64,000 bases of DNA from Deltaproteobacteria bacterium (GCA_011526105.1 WYAZ01000180.1:33844-97843); one strand, 5' to 3'; positions 44,476 through 52,963 are shown, counted from the stretch's first letter. Program-made: numbers and translations. Notes: generated from the letters alone by a model not told the origin.

Positions 44476-45488
44476 GGAAACCTCCGAAGCCGCGTGAGTC
44501 GCAAGAGCAGTTCGAGGGCCAAGGCGAGTGCCGCGAGGATGAGCGCGTAGGGGAAGAGTTCCTCGTAAGAGACAACTCGGTTCTTCGCCTCGAGGATGCT
44601 TCGATCGAGGCGGTCGAGCACCGCGCTCAGGCGCTCATCGAGCTCTTCTTTGTCCGAGGCGGTGTAGGCGAGGCCGCCTGTGGTCTCGGCGAGGTCCTGG
44701 AGGAGTTCCGGGTTGGTCGGGATCGTTTGGTTCTTGTAGACCATGCGCCCAAAGAGATCTTTGCCGGCCGGAAACGGCACCGGGCCCCCGCGGCCGATGA
44801 GGATCGTGTAGATCTGGACGCCCAGCTCTTTCGCGAACTCTGCGGCCTTCTTGGGAGAGATCGTGCCTGCGTTGTTGTCGCCGTCGGTCAGCAAGATGAT
44901 CACCTTGCTCTTGGCTTCGCTCTTGCGCACGCGGTTCAGTCCGGTCCCGATGGCGGAGCCAATGGCGGTCCCGTCGCCCGCCATGCCCACTTCGACCTCG
45001 TCGAGCATTCGAGTCACCAACGCGTAGTCGAGGGTCAGCGGCACCCAGGTCGAAGACTCGGAGCCGAACACGACCAGCGCGACGCGATCGCTTCGGCGCT
45101 TCTCGAGGAGCTCCGCGATCGACTTCTTCGCCACGAACATGCGGTCGTTCGGCTGGAAGTCGGCGGCGCGCATGGAGCACGAAGTGTCGAGCACGAAGAC
45201 CACGTCGATGCCCTCCGCCTCGTCGTCTTCCGGGGCGGCGGCGAGCTGCGGGCGTGCGAGCGCGAGCACGATGGCCACCAGCGCCCAGACGCGCAGGATC
45301 TCGGGCAGGAAGCGCAGGCGCTCGGGCCAGGTTCGCGGCAGCTCCGAGAGCAGCGAAGCGGAGGAGAACCGCAACGTGGGCTCGAGATGTCGCCGGTGCC
45401 GAATCGCGAGGTAGATCAGCGTCGCGATCACCGGCACCAAGCCGAGGAGCGCCCACGGAGCCGCCACGTGCACTTCGCGCAGGATCAC
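44472..45488 (-). CDS. batA: BatA: membrane-anchored von Willebrand A domain protein
   Basis: 338 residues from a GTG at 45488, which overlaps the upstream stop (GTGA). Two N-terminal helices (WALLGLVPVIATLIYLAIR; ILRVWALVAIVLALARP) are followed by a VWA domain with complete MIDAS (D101-x-S103-x-S105 in DTSCSM; GDGTAIGSAI; LLTDGDNNAG) and a C-terminal helix (LFPYALILAALALALELLL). A much longer upstream extension of the frame has no homology. BatA and BatB are thought to assemble with MoxR-type ATPases, which may load or remodel the metal-bound VWA domains. Confidence 0.92.
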   Translation of the reverse strand: MILREVHVAAPWALLGLVPVIATLIYLAIRHRRHLEPTLRFSSASLLSELPRTWPERLRFLPEILRVWALVAIVLALARPQLAAAPEDDEAEGIDVVFVLDTSCSMRAADFQPNDRMFVAKKSIAELLEKRRSDRVALVVFGSESSTWVPLTLDYALVTRMLDEVEVGMAGDGTAIGSAIGTGLNRVRKSEAKSKVIILLTDGDNNAGTISPKKAAEFAKELGVQIYTILIGRGGPVPFPAGKDLFGRMVYKNQTIPTNPELLQDLAETTGGLAYTASDKEELDERLSAVLDRLDRSILEAKNRVVSYEELFPYALILAALALALELLLRLTRLRRFP

Positions 45489-46459
45489 GCGGCCGCCTCC
45501 TCTTCCTCGGGTTTGGTCGCGAGCACGAGCTGACGGGCGCGGGACCACGCGGCGTTCGCCTCTTCTTCCTCGGGAGTAAACTTGGCGAACTTGACCAGGT
45601 CGGCGGTCTCGAGGAGCCGCAGGAGCTCGTCCTCGTCGAGGCCCGGGGTGTCGACCCGGCGAAGGGCCTCGGTTAGCTCGAGGTGCGTCAGCTCGACGGA
45701 GTCGAAGTCGTAGCGTGCGCCCACGTACACCCGCAGGATCTCCGAGAGCTCCACGAAGTGAGCTTTCAGCTCCCCGCGCTTCGCATAGCCGGCGGCGGCG
45801 AGCGTCGCCAGACGTTCGAGCGCGACCTCGTGCGCGGGCCGGGGCGGCGGCGGCGGAGCTTCGACCTTTTGCGCGGCCGCGCTCGGCTGACGGAAGCGCT
45901 GAAACGCCAAGGCCAAGAGCGCGAGCACGATCATGGCCCCGAGCCCATAGATGAGCGGCCAATTCGGGACCTGCACGGTGCGTGCGCCGGGATCCGGCGC
46001 CGACATGCGCTCGAGCTCCGCCATGGCCGCGTTCGCCGCCTCCGCGGTGGTCGTGCTGGCGACGAGCTGCTCGTCGGCGCTGAGGTTCGATCTCACCTCG
46101 ATCTCGAGTCGCGGCGTGGCGGCGGTGGTTGAGCCCACCGCGACCTCGATCGGCGGAATCTCGATGGACCCGGCCTGAAAAGCCATCAGCTCGAGCTCGA
46201 AGCGATCGATCTCGATGGCGCCCTCGCGCGTGCGGGTTCGCTTGCGACGAGCCGTGCGTTCGGCGAGCGCCTCCGGGAGCGGGAGCGTCGCCGGCAACAG
46301 CGCCACTTCTCCCGGCGCGTGACGCGCCTCGATGAGCAGACGGAAGCTCTCGCCCACCGAGAGACCGCCGGCGTCGGGCATCGACAGGTGTGCGTCGACT
46401 TCGAGCTGCGATGGGCCGAGGCCAAAGAGCAGCGCAGAGACGAGCAGCGCCGAACTCAT
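45485..46459 (-). CDS. DUF4381-like membrane protein of the Bat operon
   Basis: 324 residues. A signal peptide (LLVSALLFGLGPSQLE) is followed by a periplasmic Ig-like beta domain (about 20-150), one transmembrane helix (about 168-190: WPLIYGLGAMIVLALLALAF), and a cytoplasmic helical domain (about 215-310: LKAHFVELSEILRVYVGARY; LTHLELTEALRRVD). The cytoplasmic helical part is like DUF4381 proteins, which sit at this position between the DUF58 and batA genes. It overlaps both neighbours by ATGA/GTGA. Confidence 0.82.
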   Translation of the reverse strand: MSSALLVSALLFGLGPSQLEVDAHLSMPDAGGLSVGESFRLLIEARHAPGEVALLPATLPLPEALAERTARRKRTRTREGAIEIDRFELELMAFQAGSIEIPPIEVAVGSTTAATPRLEIEVRSNLSADEQLVASTTTAEAANAAMAELERMSAPDPGARTVQVPNWPLIYGLGAMIVLALLALAFQRFRQPSAAAQKVEAPPPPPRPAHEVALERLATLAAAGYAKRGELKAHFVELSEILRVYVGARYDFDSVELTHLELTEALRRVDTPGLDEDELLRLLETADLVKFAKFTPEEEEANAAWSRARQLVLATKPEEEEAAA

Positions 46460-47358
46460 CGCGAGCCCCTCATGCGCGCGGCGCGGGTGCGGAAGAACTC
46501 GACCAACGGACGCACGAAGTCGAGATCGGTGCGCAGGTCCACGAGATCGAGTCCGAGTCGCTGAAGCTGCCGCTTACCCTCTTGATGGCGGCGCCGTTGG
46601 CGCGCGGCGTAGAGGTTTCTCACTCGGCGACTCCCGGTATCGACGAGGCGCACCTCCTGGGTTTCGGCATCTTCGAGCTCCACGAGCCCAAGGTCGGGCA
46701 GGTCGAGCTCCGCGGGGTCGGTGGCGCGCACCGCCACGATGTCGTGGCGTGCCATCGCGACCTTCATGGGGCGTTCGAAGTCCTCGTCCAAGAAGTCCGA
46801 GAGCAGGAAGGTGACCGACTTCTTCTTCTGCACCCGGTTCAAGTACCCGAGCGCCTCTCTGAGGCTCGTGCCCCGACCGGTGGGGACGTGCTCCACGACC
46901 TCGCGGATGACGCGGAGTACGTGGGGCCGGCCCTTGCGAGGCGGGAGGTAGAGCTCGACTTCGTCCGAGAACAACAGAAGGCCCACTCGGTCGTTGTTCT
47001 TGATCGCCGAGAAGGCCAGCAAGGCCGACACCTCGGCGAGCAGGCGACGTTTGTCTTTGCCGCGTGTCCCGAACTCACCCGAAGCGGACATGTCGACGAG
47101 CAGCATCACGGTGAGCTCGCGCTCTTCGATGTACTGCTTGACGAATAGGCCTTGGTCCTGATGCCGAGCCGAGACGTTCCAGTCGATGTGCCGCACGTCG
47201 TCGCCCGGGGCGTAGGGACGCACTTCGGAGAAGGCCATGCCTTGGCCTTTGAAGACCGAGTGATAGCGCCCAGAGATCTCGGCGTTGACCGCCCGACGAG
47301 TGGCGATCTCGATGCGCCGGACCGCTCGCAGGACCTCTCTTGCGGACCGATCGCTCAT
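46456..47358 (-). CDS. DUF58 domain protein
   Basis: 300 residues, soluble. The family signature is present: GQGMAFSEVRPYAPGDDVRH then IDWNVSARH, and a degenerate VWA-like half follows (VMLLVDMSASGEFG, VTFLLSDFLDE). DUF58 proteins accompany MoxR ATPases and VWA proteins almost everywhere, presumably as an adaptor to the MoxR ring. It is 5 bases downstream of moxR and coupled by ATGA to the next gene. Confidence 0.93.
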   Translation of the reverse strand: MSDRSAREVLRAVRRIEIATRRAVNAEISGRYHSVFKGQGMAFSEVRPYAPGDDVRHIDWNVSARHQDQGLFVKQYIEERELTVMLLVDMSASGEFGTRGKDKRRLLAEVSALLAFSAIKNNDRVGLLLFSDEVELYLPPRKGRPHVLRVIREVVEHVPTGRGTSLREALGYLNRVQKKKSVTFLLSDFLDEDFERPMKVAMARHDIVAVRATDPAELDLPDLGLVELEDAETQEVRLVDTGSRRVRNLYAARQRRRHQEGKRQLQRLGLDLVDLRTDLDFVRPLVEFFRTRAARMRGSR

Positions 47359-47363
47359 GACAC

Positions 47364-48386
47364 CTATGGGATGGCGACGGCCTCGAACACCCGACGAACG
47401 ACGTCCTCGACACGGACATTCTCGGCCTCGGCTTCGTAGCTGAGCTTGATGCGATGCCGCAGCACGTCCGGGCCGACCGCCTTGACGTCTTCTGGGGTGA
47501 CGAAGGCGCGCCGCTCGAGGAAGGCATGGGCTCGCGCGGCCAGGTTGAGTGCGATGGATGCGCGCGGTGAGGCGCCCATCTCGATGAGCGCCTCGAGGTC
47601 GGTGAGCTTCGCCTGCTTGGGCTCGCGCGTAGCGAAGACGACATCGACGATGTAGTCCTTCACCTTGTCGTCGAGGTACACGTCCTTCACGACGTCGCGG
47701 GCTTGCGCGAGGCGATTGAGGTCGATGACCTTGTGCGCCTCTGGGGTGGACCCGCGGGTCATGCGGTCCATGACCTGTCGTTCTTCTTGGCGCGTGGGGT
47801 AGCTCACCTTCACGTGCAGCATGAAGCGATCGGTTTGGGCCTCCGCGAGCGGATAGGTCCCCTCTTGCTCGATGGGGTTCTGCGTCGCCATCACCAGGAA
47901 CGGGCGCGGCAGAGGGTAGGTGGTGTCACCGATGGTGACCTGATGCTCCTGCATCGCCTCGAGCAGAGCGCTTTGGACCTTGGCAGGGGCTCGGTTGATC
48001 TCGTCCGCTAGAACCAGGTTGGCGAAGATCGGACCCTTGTGCGCCTCGAAGGACTGAGCTTTGGGATCGAACACCTGGGTGCCCACGACGTCGGCCGGGA
48101 GCAGGTCCGGGGTGAATTGGATGCGCGAGAAGGAGGCGTCCAGGGCGCTGGCCAGGGTCTTGATGGTCAGGGTCTTGGCGAGCCCCGGAACCCCCTCGAG
48201 CAGCACATGACCGCCGGTCAGGAGCCCGATCAGGAGGCGATCGATCATCACCCGCTGGCCCACCACGACCTTGGCCATCTCGGCCTGCAGCTCGGACACG
48301 AAGGCGGACTCGCGCTCGATGAGTTGGCTCATGGCTCGGATGTCCAAGGCCATTCCTGGGGATGGTCGTTCTGGGGTCTGGTCCAT
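47364..48386 (-). CDS. MoxR-family AAA+ ATPase
   Basis: 340 residues from the ATG at 48386, which has GGGAGGAGC 4 to 6 bases upstream; an upstream extension to 48605 is not homologous. Walker A is GVPGLAKT (65-72) and Walker B LVLADEINRAP. The MoxR sensor and lid follow: MATQNPIEQEGTYPLAEAQT, then DRFM, with SPRASIALNLAARAHAFLE in the C-terminal lid. It is the first gene of a seven-gene operon (moxR, DUF58, DUF4381-like, batA, batB-C, batD, batE-like). It probably acts as a chaperone-like ATPase on the VWA proteins. Confidence 0.95.
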   Translation of the reverse strand: MDQTPERPSPGMALDIRAMSQLIERESAFVSELQAEMAKVVVGQRVMIDRLLIGLLTGGHVLLEGVPGLAKTLTIKTLASALDASFSRIQFTPDLLPADVVGTQVFDPKAQSFEAHKGPIFANLVLADEINRAPAKVQSALLEAMQEHQVTIGDTTYPLPRPFLVMATQNPIEQEGTYPLAEAQTDRFMLHVKVSYPTRQEERQVMDRMTRGSTPEAHKVIDLNRLAQARDVVKDVYLDDKVKDYIVDVVFATREPKQAKLTDLEALIEMGASPRASIALNLAARAHAFLERRAFVTPEDVKAVGPDVLRHRIKLSYEAEAENVRVEDVVRRVFEAVAIP

Positions 48387-48460
48387 GGTCGCTCCTCCCG
48401 GCTTCCGAACCAGCCTCCTACCACAGACATTCCCGCGGGACTCCAGGCATTTTTCGCGAC

Positions 48461-48489
48461 TTGACTTGGCCTGCGCCCGTTTGTAACCA
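48461..48489 (+). promoter_or_regulatory. Promoter TTGACT-17-TAACCA, leaderless arrangement
   Basis: TTGACT (48461-48466) and TAACCA (48484-48489) are separated by 17 bases. The -10 ends 6 bases before the ATG at 48496, with no Shine-Dalgarno. It lies in the 109-base space between the divergent moxR and this gene. Confidence 0.5.
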
Positions 48490-48495
48490 CCGCCG

Positions 48496-48786
48496 ATGGC
48501 CGACAGCATGGACGTGAGAATCCGCGAGCGAAACCTTCGAAAGGGACGCATCTCTTCCGATGAGGTCGAGACGTACCTGGGCAAGCTCGCCGACAAGGCG
48601 AGCAACGTCGAGTACGTCGACTACGAGCGACAGTTCGAGGAAGAGAAGAAGGCGGCTGAAGCGGCCGAAGCGGCCGAGGCAGCTTCGTACTCGCCCTTTG
48701 GTGCCCGCAGCATGGACCCGCCCGTGCCTTCGCCGGCCGAAGGTGGCCCCGCGGTTCCGCTCTCTCACACGCACCAGTCCGAATGA
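48496..48786 (+). CDS. Small unknown protein upstream of a DUF1844 gene
   Basis: 96 residues. Residues 1-45 are a charged helical region (RIRERNLRKGRISSDEVETY, LGKLADKASNVEYVDYERQF), then an Ala/Glu-rich helix, then a Pro/Gly/Ser tail. No family is recognised. It has its own promoter and lies 12 bases before the DUF1844 gene, so they likely share a transcript. Because the reading frame follows high-GC codon usage and starts at a good promoter, I regard it as real. Confidence 0.7.
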   Translation: MADSMDVRIRERNLRKGRISSDEVETYLGKLADKASNVEYVDYERQFEEEKKAAEAAEAAEAASYSPFGARSMDPPVPSPAEGGPAVPLSHTHQSE

Positions 48787-48798
48787 GCGAAGGAGCGA

Positions 48799-49242
48799 AT
48801 GAGCGAAGAAGAGCACAAGGGCTTCAAAGTTCGCGACCGTCGTCGCATCGCCGAGGACGGTGAGCTGCGATCGGACCCCGAAGCCGAGGCCGAAAAGGCT
48901 CCGGCCGCGCCGGTGAGCGCTCCCCGCCCCGAGCGGAGCGCGCCCGCCCCAGAACGCAGCTCCGGCGCACGCTCCGTCGATTTCTCGGCGCTCGTGCTCT
49001 CCGTCGCCACGAACGCGGCGATGTCGCTGTCGGGCCAGACCGACGACGACCGCATCCCGGCCAAGGTCGACCTCAAGGGCGCCGCGCAGCACATCGACGT
49101 GCTCGCGCTGCTCGAAGAGAAGACGCGCGGCAACCTCACCGAAGAGGAGACCGCGCTGCTCACGGACGTCCTTCGCGATCTTCGCCTCAGCTACATTCAG
49201 GTCGCTCAGGCCACACCCAGCGCCGCCAACCCTCGCGGCTGA
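48799..49242 (+). CDS. DUF1844 family protein
   Basis: 147 residues. The first half is disordered (Pro/Ala/Glu/Arg-rich), and the second is the small helical DUF1844 domain: VDFSALVLSVATNAAMSLSG, then AAQHIDVLALLEEKTRGNLT and a last helix ending LRLSYIQ. DUF1844 proteins are found mainly in Myxococcota, Acidobacteriota and relatives; their role is unknown. GAAGGAG upstream may act as ribosome site. It converges with the lipoprotein gene, 6 bases apart. Confidence 0.85.
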   Translation: MSEEEHKGFKVRDRRRIAEDGELRSDPEAEAEKAPAAPVSAPRPERSAPAPERSSGARSVDFSALVLSVATNAAMSLSGQTDDDRIPAKVDLKGAAQHIDVLALLEEKTRGNLTEEETALLTDVLRDLRLSYIQVAQATPSAANPRG

Positions 49243-49248
49243 TCCGCC

Positions 49249-49821
49249 TCACTCTGCTGCTTCGGGCGCGAGATCCTCCACCGCGGTTGTGGTGGAGCTC
49301 TGCGTGGGCTTCGGGGCTTCGAACTTCATCTTCTCCAGCGATCCCACGAGATCGACCTTCCACGATCGGCCTTCGCGAACCATGCGGATGTTGGCCGAAG
49401 GCCCCTCCTCTACGGTGACCCGAAGCAGCACTTCGTCCCCGCCCAGCGGTGAGACGACAGAGATGGAGTCGGGCTTTGCCAGCAGGGTGAGATCGGCCTG
49501 CATGAACAGGAGATCGTCCGCGTCGGTCTCGACCTTCGCGTCGCCGACCGCACGCGCGAGCGCCTCGGCGTCTGCACGCAGCGCATCTTGGCTCCCCTTC
49601 GACAGGCCCTGCCAGGCTTGTTTGCCCTGGTGGGCGTACACCTGGCTGAGGAAGGTACGGAGGTTCGCCTCGGGGGTGGTCTTCTTGTCCTTGCAGGCCG
49701 CGAGCGACGGGCCGAGCAGGAGGCAGGCGGCGACAAGCGCCCACCTTGGGGTGCGGTCACCTCGGTGTTCCCGGGGCGGTTCTGCTCGTTTGGCCACCGC
49801 CTCACGCCTAGTCGTTGACAT
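49249..49821 (-). CDS. Unknown lipoprotein
   Basis: 190 residues from the ATG at 49821 (AAGGA about 9 bases upstream; a further upstream start at 49851 would overlap the tRNA promoter). A long basic N-region leads to ALVAACLLLGPSLAAC, a good lipobox. The mature part (about 50-190) is a single alpha/beta domain (LRTFLSQVYAHQGKQAWQGL; EVLLRVTVEEGPSANIRMVR; SWKVDLVGSLEKM) like small DUF4878-type outer-membrane lipoproteins, which I cannot confirm. Its ATG lies inside the -35 of the tRNA-Gln promoter on the other strand. Confidence 0.75.
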   Translation of the reverse strand: MSTTRREAVAKRAEPPREHRGDRTPRWALVAACLLLGPSLAACKDKKTTPEANLRTFLSQVYAHQGKQAWQGLSKGSQDALRADAEALARAVGDAKVETDADDLLFMQADLTLLAKPDSISVVSPLGGDEVLLRVTVEEGPSANIRMVREGRSWKVDLVGSLEKMKFEAPKPTQSSTTTAVEDLAPEAAE

Positions 49822-49845
49822 GACCACCAAGATCCTTTCTATGGT
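49815..49845 (+). promoter_or_regulatory. tRNA-Gln promoter
   Basis: TTGACA (49815-49820) and TATGGT (49840-49845) are 19 bases apart; transcription would start near 49852, two bases before the tRNA. The -35 overlaps the start codon of the divergent lipoprotein gene (49819-49821). Confidence 0.55.
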
Positions 49846-49853
49846 GCGCACGC

Positions 49854-49925
49854 TGGGGCGTCGCCAAGTGGTAAGGCATCGGTTTTTGGGTCCGACATTC
49901 GCAGGTTCGATCCCTGCCGCCCCAA
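49854..49925 (+). tRNA. tRNA-Gln, anticodon TTG
   Basis: The 72-base cloverleaf folds: acceptor TGGGGCG pairs with CGCCCCA (49918-49924), D arm 49863-49877, anticodon stem TCGGT/TCCGA with loop TTTTGGG, so positions 34-36 read TTG. The T arm is GCAGG TTCGATC CCTGC. U1-A72 is the weak first pair typical of tRNA-Gln. The discriminator is A (49925) and the CCA is not encoded. The last anticodon-stem pair is T-T. Read on the + strand. Confidence 0.95.
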
Positions 49926-50012
49926 CTTGCGATCCGAGCCGCGACCTTCACCCGGGCAGCATAGGCGCGGACGTCAGGAAGTCATAGAGCGAAGGCAAGA
50001 CGGAGACTCATT

Positions 50013-50960
50013 TTGCTCGGAAAAAACGTCGCCAAGATCTTTACCGGCAGCAGCAACAGGGTGCTGGCCGAAGAGGTCGTCACACGCCTCGACTTGGCGC
50101 TGGGACGCTGCCACGTGGGTCGCTTCTCGGACGGGGAGATCAACGTAGAGATCAATGAGAACGTCCGCGCGGCGGATGTCTTCGTCATCCAGTCGACCTG
50201 CGCGCCGGGCAACGAGAACCTGATGGAGCTCCTCATCATGATCGACGCGCTCAAACGCGCGTCGGCGGAGCACATCTGCGCGGTCATCCCGTATTACGGC
50301 TACGCTCGCCAGGATCGGAAGGTCGCCCCACGCACGCCCATCACCGCGAAGCTGGTCGCCGATCTCATCGCCAGCGCGGGGGCCACACGCGTCATCTCCT
50401 TGGACATGCACGCCGGTCAGATCCAGGGCTTCTTCAACGTGCCCTTCGACCACCTGTTTGCGCTGCCTGTCCTGCTCAACCACATGCGCGATCAGTTCAG
50501 CTCGGAAGTCGTCATCGTCAGCCCAGACGCCGGCGGCGTAGAGCGCGCACGGGCGTACTCCAAACGCCTCAACGCGGGCCTCGGCATGATCGATAAACGT
50601 CGACCCAAGGCCAACGTCTCCGAGGTCATGAACGTCATCGGTGACGTCGACGGCAAAGACTGCATTCTCCTCGACGACATGATCGACACCGCGGGCACGC
50701 TCACCGCGGCCGCGCGAGCGCTCAAGCAGCGCGGCGCCAAGCGCATTTGGGCCTACGCCACACACCCAGTCTTCTCGGGCCCGGCGATCGAACGCATCAA
50801 GGAGAGCGAGATCGATAAGGTGATGGTGACCAACACGATCCCCCTGCGTGACGAAGCGAAGGCCATCGGAAAGATCGAATCGGTCTCCGTCGCCCCTCTG
50901 CTCGCCGAAGCGATCCGACGAATCCATCATGGCGACTCCGTCTCGAGCCTGTTTGTTTGA
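50013..50960 (+). CDS. prs: Ribose-phosphate pyrophosphokinase
   Basis: 315 residues, the family length. It makes PRPP from ribose-5-phosphate and ATP for purine, pyrimidine, His and Trp synthesis. Key motifs: FSDGEINVEINENVRAADVF, YYGYARQDRK, LDMHAGQIQGFF, and the PRPP loop LLDDMIDTAGTLT. The start is a TTG at 50013 with GGAG 7 bases before it. It lies 87 bases after the tRNA with no terminator between, so it may share the tRNA transcript. It overlaps the following lipoprotein gene by 32 bases. Confidence 0.97.
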   Translation: MLGKNVAKIFTGSSNRVLAEEVVTRLDLALGRCHVGRFSDGEINVEINENVRAADVFVIQSTCAPGNENLMELLIMIDALKRASAEHICAVIPYYGYARQDRKVAPRTPITAKLVADLIASAGATRVISLDMHAGQIQGFFNVPFDHLFALPVLLNHMRDQFSSEVVIVSPDAGGVERARAYSKRLNAGLGMIDKRRPKANVSEVMNVIGDVDGKDCILLDDMIDTAGTLTAAARALKQRGAKRIWAYATHPVFSGPAIERIKESEIDKVMVTNTIPLRDEAKAIGKIESVSVAPLLAEAIRRIHHGDSVSSLFV

Positions 50961-51603
50961 GCCTCGCGATCTGGGCCGGGTCCTCGGGCTCGCTCCACTC
51001 CTGATCGGCCTCGCTGCGTGCACCGGCGACGCCGGACCCCAGGGAAATCCAGGTCCGGCCGGGGCGCCAGGTCCACGCGGGCCCGAAGGTCCAGAGGGCA
51101 TGGTGGGTCCCATGGGGCCGCTCGGACCGCCTGGCCTCGATGCCCCGGATTCCGCCTATCTTTTGACCAACCTCCGCTCGGGACTGCTCCAGTTTGGCGA
51201 CCAGGACAACGTGGTGCAGGTCTTCGAGCAACGCGTGGGCGCCCCCGTGGACGGGGTTCTGGTCGTGCGCGCGCACTTCTCCGGCTCGGTCACGAAGCGG
51301 GCAGGGGCCACGCGCTGCCTGGTGCGCGTCCAGGTCCGTCAGGATCAGGAGGCGGTGCCGCTGTTTGCCCAAAACGTAGGGGTGCTCGAAGGTCCGGCGG
51401 CCGAGCGCCTCCAGCTCTCCGTCTCCGGCACACTCGCCGGCACGGTGGCGCTCGCGGGGGGCACCTCCACGCTGCTCCGGTTCGAGCTCCAGAGGGCGGA
51501 TCCGGACTGTGCGCCCACCGGGGCCGGGGGTGCGGAGCAGATCGCCCAGATCTTTGGCCAGCTCGACGTTCAGCTCTTCCAGACCCCCCTTCCGACGCTC
51601 TGA
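50929..51603 (+). CDS. Lipoprotein with collagen-like repeat
   Basis: 224 residues from the ATG at 50929, inside the 3' end of prs in another frame. The signal peptide has a long N-region and ends in the lipobox GLAAC. The mature protein opens with about a dozen Gly-x-y triplets (GDAGPQGNPGPAGAPGPRG, GPEGPEGMVGPMGPLGPPG), a short collagen-like rod. The rest is a beta-rich domain (VVQVFEQRVGAPVDGVLVVR; CLVRVQVRQDQEAVPLFAQN; QLSVSGTLAGTVALAGGTST) like C1q/TNF-type or phage-fibre heads that follow collagen rods, which would make it a trimer. This is inference. The overlap implies co-translation with prs. Confidence 0.82.
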   Translation: MATPSRACLFEPRDLGRVLGLAPLLIGLAACTGDAGPQGNPGPAGAPGPRGPEGPEGMVGPMGPLGPPGLDAPDSAYLLTNLRSGLLQFGDQDNVVQVFEQRVGAPVDGVLVVRAHFSGSVTKRAGATRCLVRVQVRQDQEAVPLFAQNVGVLEGPAAERLQLSVSGTLAGTVALAGGTSTLLRFELQRADPDCAPTGAGGAEQIAQIFGQLDVQLFQTPLPTL

Positions 51604-51639
51604 TCGTAACCCCCCCATCACACGGGCTGATCAGCGTCG

Positions 51640-51668
51640 TTGACCGACCCGGTGGCGGCTGCTAGAGA
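51640..51668 (+). promoter_or_regulatory. Promoter TTGACC-17-TAGAGA upstream of rplY
   Basis: TTGACC (51640-51645), 17-base spacer, TAGAGA (51663-51668). The ATG at 51680 is 11 bases after the -10, so the predicted leader is only a few bases. There is no Shine-Dalgarno in it. Confidence 0.5.
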
Positions 51669-51679
51669 CCGCCGCTTCC

Positions 51680-52357
51680 ATGGAAACGGTCATCAACGTC
51701 GAGCCTCGCACCCCAAACAAGAAGAGCGGCGCACGTAAGCTGCGCGCCACGGGCAAGATCCCGGGCGTGCTCTACGGCCACAAGGAGGGCACCGTGTCCT
51801 TCGCCGTCGACCCTCTGATCATGGAGCGAACGCTCACGCACTCGGGCTTCGGTCGCAACACGGTCATCACGCTCAAGGGCCTCGACCGGGAGGCGCACTG
51901 CCTCTTGAAAGACGCTCAGCGCGATCCGGTGAAGCGGCGTCTCTTGCACGTCGATCTCATCGAGGTCGGTCGCGACGATGAGCTCGCGCTCGACATCCCG
52001 CTCGAAGTCACCGGCCGCGCCAAGGGCGTCGTGATGGGCGGCGTCGTTCAGCTCGCGCGCCGCACTTTCAAAGTGCGTGCTAAGCCGGGTGCCATCCCCA
52101 AGAAGATCATCCTCGATGTCACTGAGCTCGAGCTCGGTGGGTCGATTCGTGCCGGTCAAGTCAGCTTGCCGGCGGGCGTGAGCTCGGCGCTGCCCGAAGC
52201 CACTCCACTCGTCGCAGTGAACGCACCGCGTGGTGCGAAGGAAGACGAGGCTGCTCCGGCTGCGGATGCGGCGGCAGCACCGGCGGCCGCAGCGGCGGCT
52301 CCGGCGGCGGGCGACAAGAAGGCGGCAGAGAAGAAGCCGGCCGAGAAGAAGGGCTGA
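51680..52357 (+). CDS. rplY: Ribosomal protein L25/general stress protein Ctc
   Basis: 225 residues. The long (Ctc/TL5) form has an N-terminal 5S rRNA-binding domain (RKLRATGKIPGVLYGHKEGT; LKDAQRDPVKRRLLHVDLIE) and a C-terminal beta domain (TFKVRAKPGAIPKKIILDVT), then a Lys/Ala/Pro-rich tail of about 40 residues. It starts the rplY-pth-rpsF-rplI-dnaB run. The TTGACC/TAGAGA promoter directly precedes it. The tail is an unusually long addition to the family. Confidence 0.94.
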   Translation: METVINVEPRTPNKKSGARKLRATGKIPGVLYGHKEGTVSFAVDPLIMERTLTHSGFGRNTVITLKGLDREAHCLLKDAQRDPVKRRLLHVDLIEVGRDDELALDIPLEVTGRAKGVVMGGVVQLARRTFKVRAKPGAIPKKIILDVTELELGGSIRAGQVSLPAGVSSALPEATPLVAVNAPRGAKEDEAAPAADAAAAPAAAAAAPAAGDKKAAEKKPAEKKG

Positions 52358-52393
52358 AGCGCGTAGGCGCAGGACGAAGAGCAAACGGCCACC

Positions 52394-52963
52394 ATGTTCC
52401 TCGTCGTCGGGCTCGGGAACCCCGGTTCCAAGTACCAAGGTACTCGGCACAACGTGGGGTTCGAAGTGGTGGAGCTCTTGGCCGATGGGGCGAGAGCGGA
52501 GTTCTCTGAGAAGAAGTGGAAGGCGCGGGTCGCCAAAGGTCGGATCGCCGGAGACGACGTCCTGATCCTCGAGCCGCAGACCTTCATGAACCTGTCCGGG
52601 GAGTCGGTGGGGCCAGCGCTGGGCTTTTACAAGCTTGGCACGGAGGCCCTCATCGTGGTCCATGACGAAGTGGACCTCCCGGTAGGGGCGGTGAAGTTGA
52701 AGAAGGGCGGTGGCCACGGTGGTCACAATGGTCTTCGCAGCCTCATGCAGCACCTGCCCGACCCGGACTTCATCCGGGTGAGGATCGGCGTGGGCCGACC
52801 GCCACCGGAGTGGGATACGGCCGACTACGTGCTCTCGAAGCCCGGGTCGGAAGAAAGAAACGAGATCAACGACGCCGTGAAGTTCGCGGCGGAGGCGATC
52901 GAAGCGGTCATCCGCGACGGCCTTCCGAAGGCAATGAGCGTCGCGAACCGCAAAGACCGTTGA
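52394..52963 (+). CDS. pth: Peptidyl-tRNA hydrolase
   Basis: 189 residues, the expected length. Motifs: FLVVGLGNPGSKYQGTRHNV with catalytic His20 in the RHNVGF block, LEPQTFMNLSGESV, VVHDEVDLPVG, and KKGGGHGGHNGLRSL. It recycles peptidyl-tRNAs released during translation. The rplY-pth pair is a common arrangement. A gap of 36 bases follows rplY. Confidence 0.96.
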   Translation: MFLVVGLGNPGSKYQGTRHNVGFEVVELLADGARAEFSEKKWKARVAKGRIAGDDVLILEPQTFMNLSGESVGPALGFYKLGTEALIVVHDEVDLPVGAVKLKKGGGHGGHNGLRSLMQHLPDPDFIRVRIGVGRPPPEWDTADYVLSKPGSEERNEINDAVKFAAEAIEAVIRDGLPKAMSVANRKDR

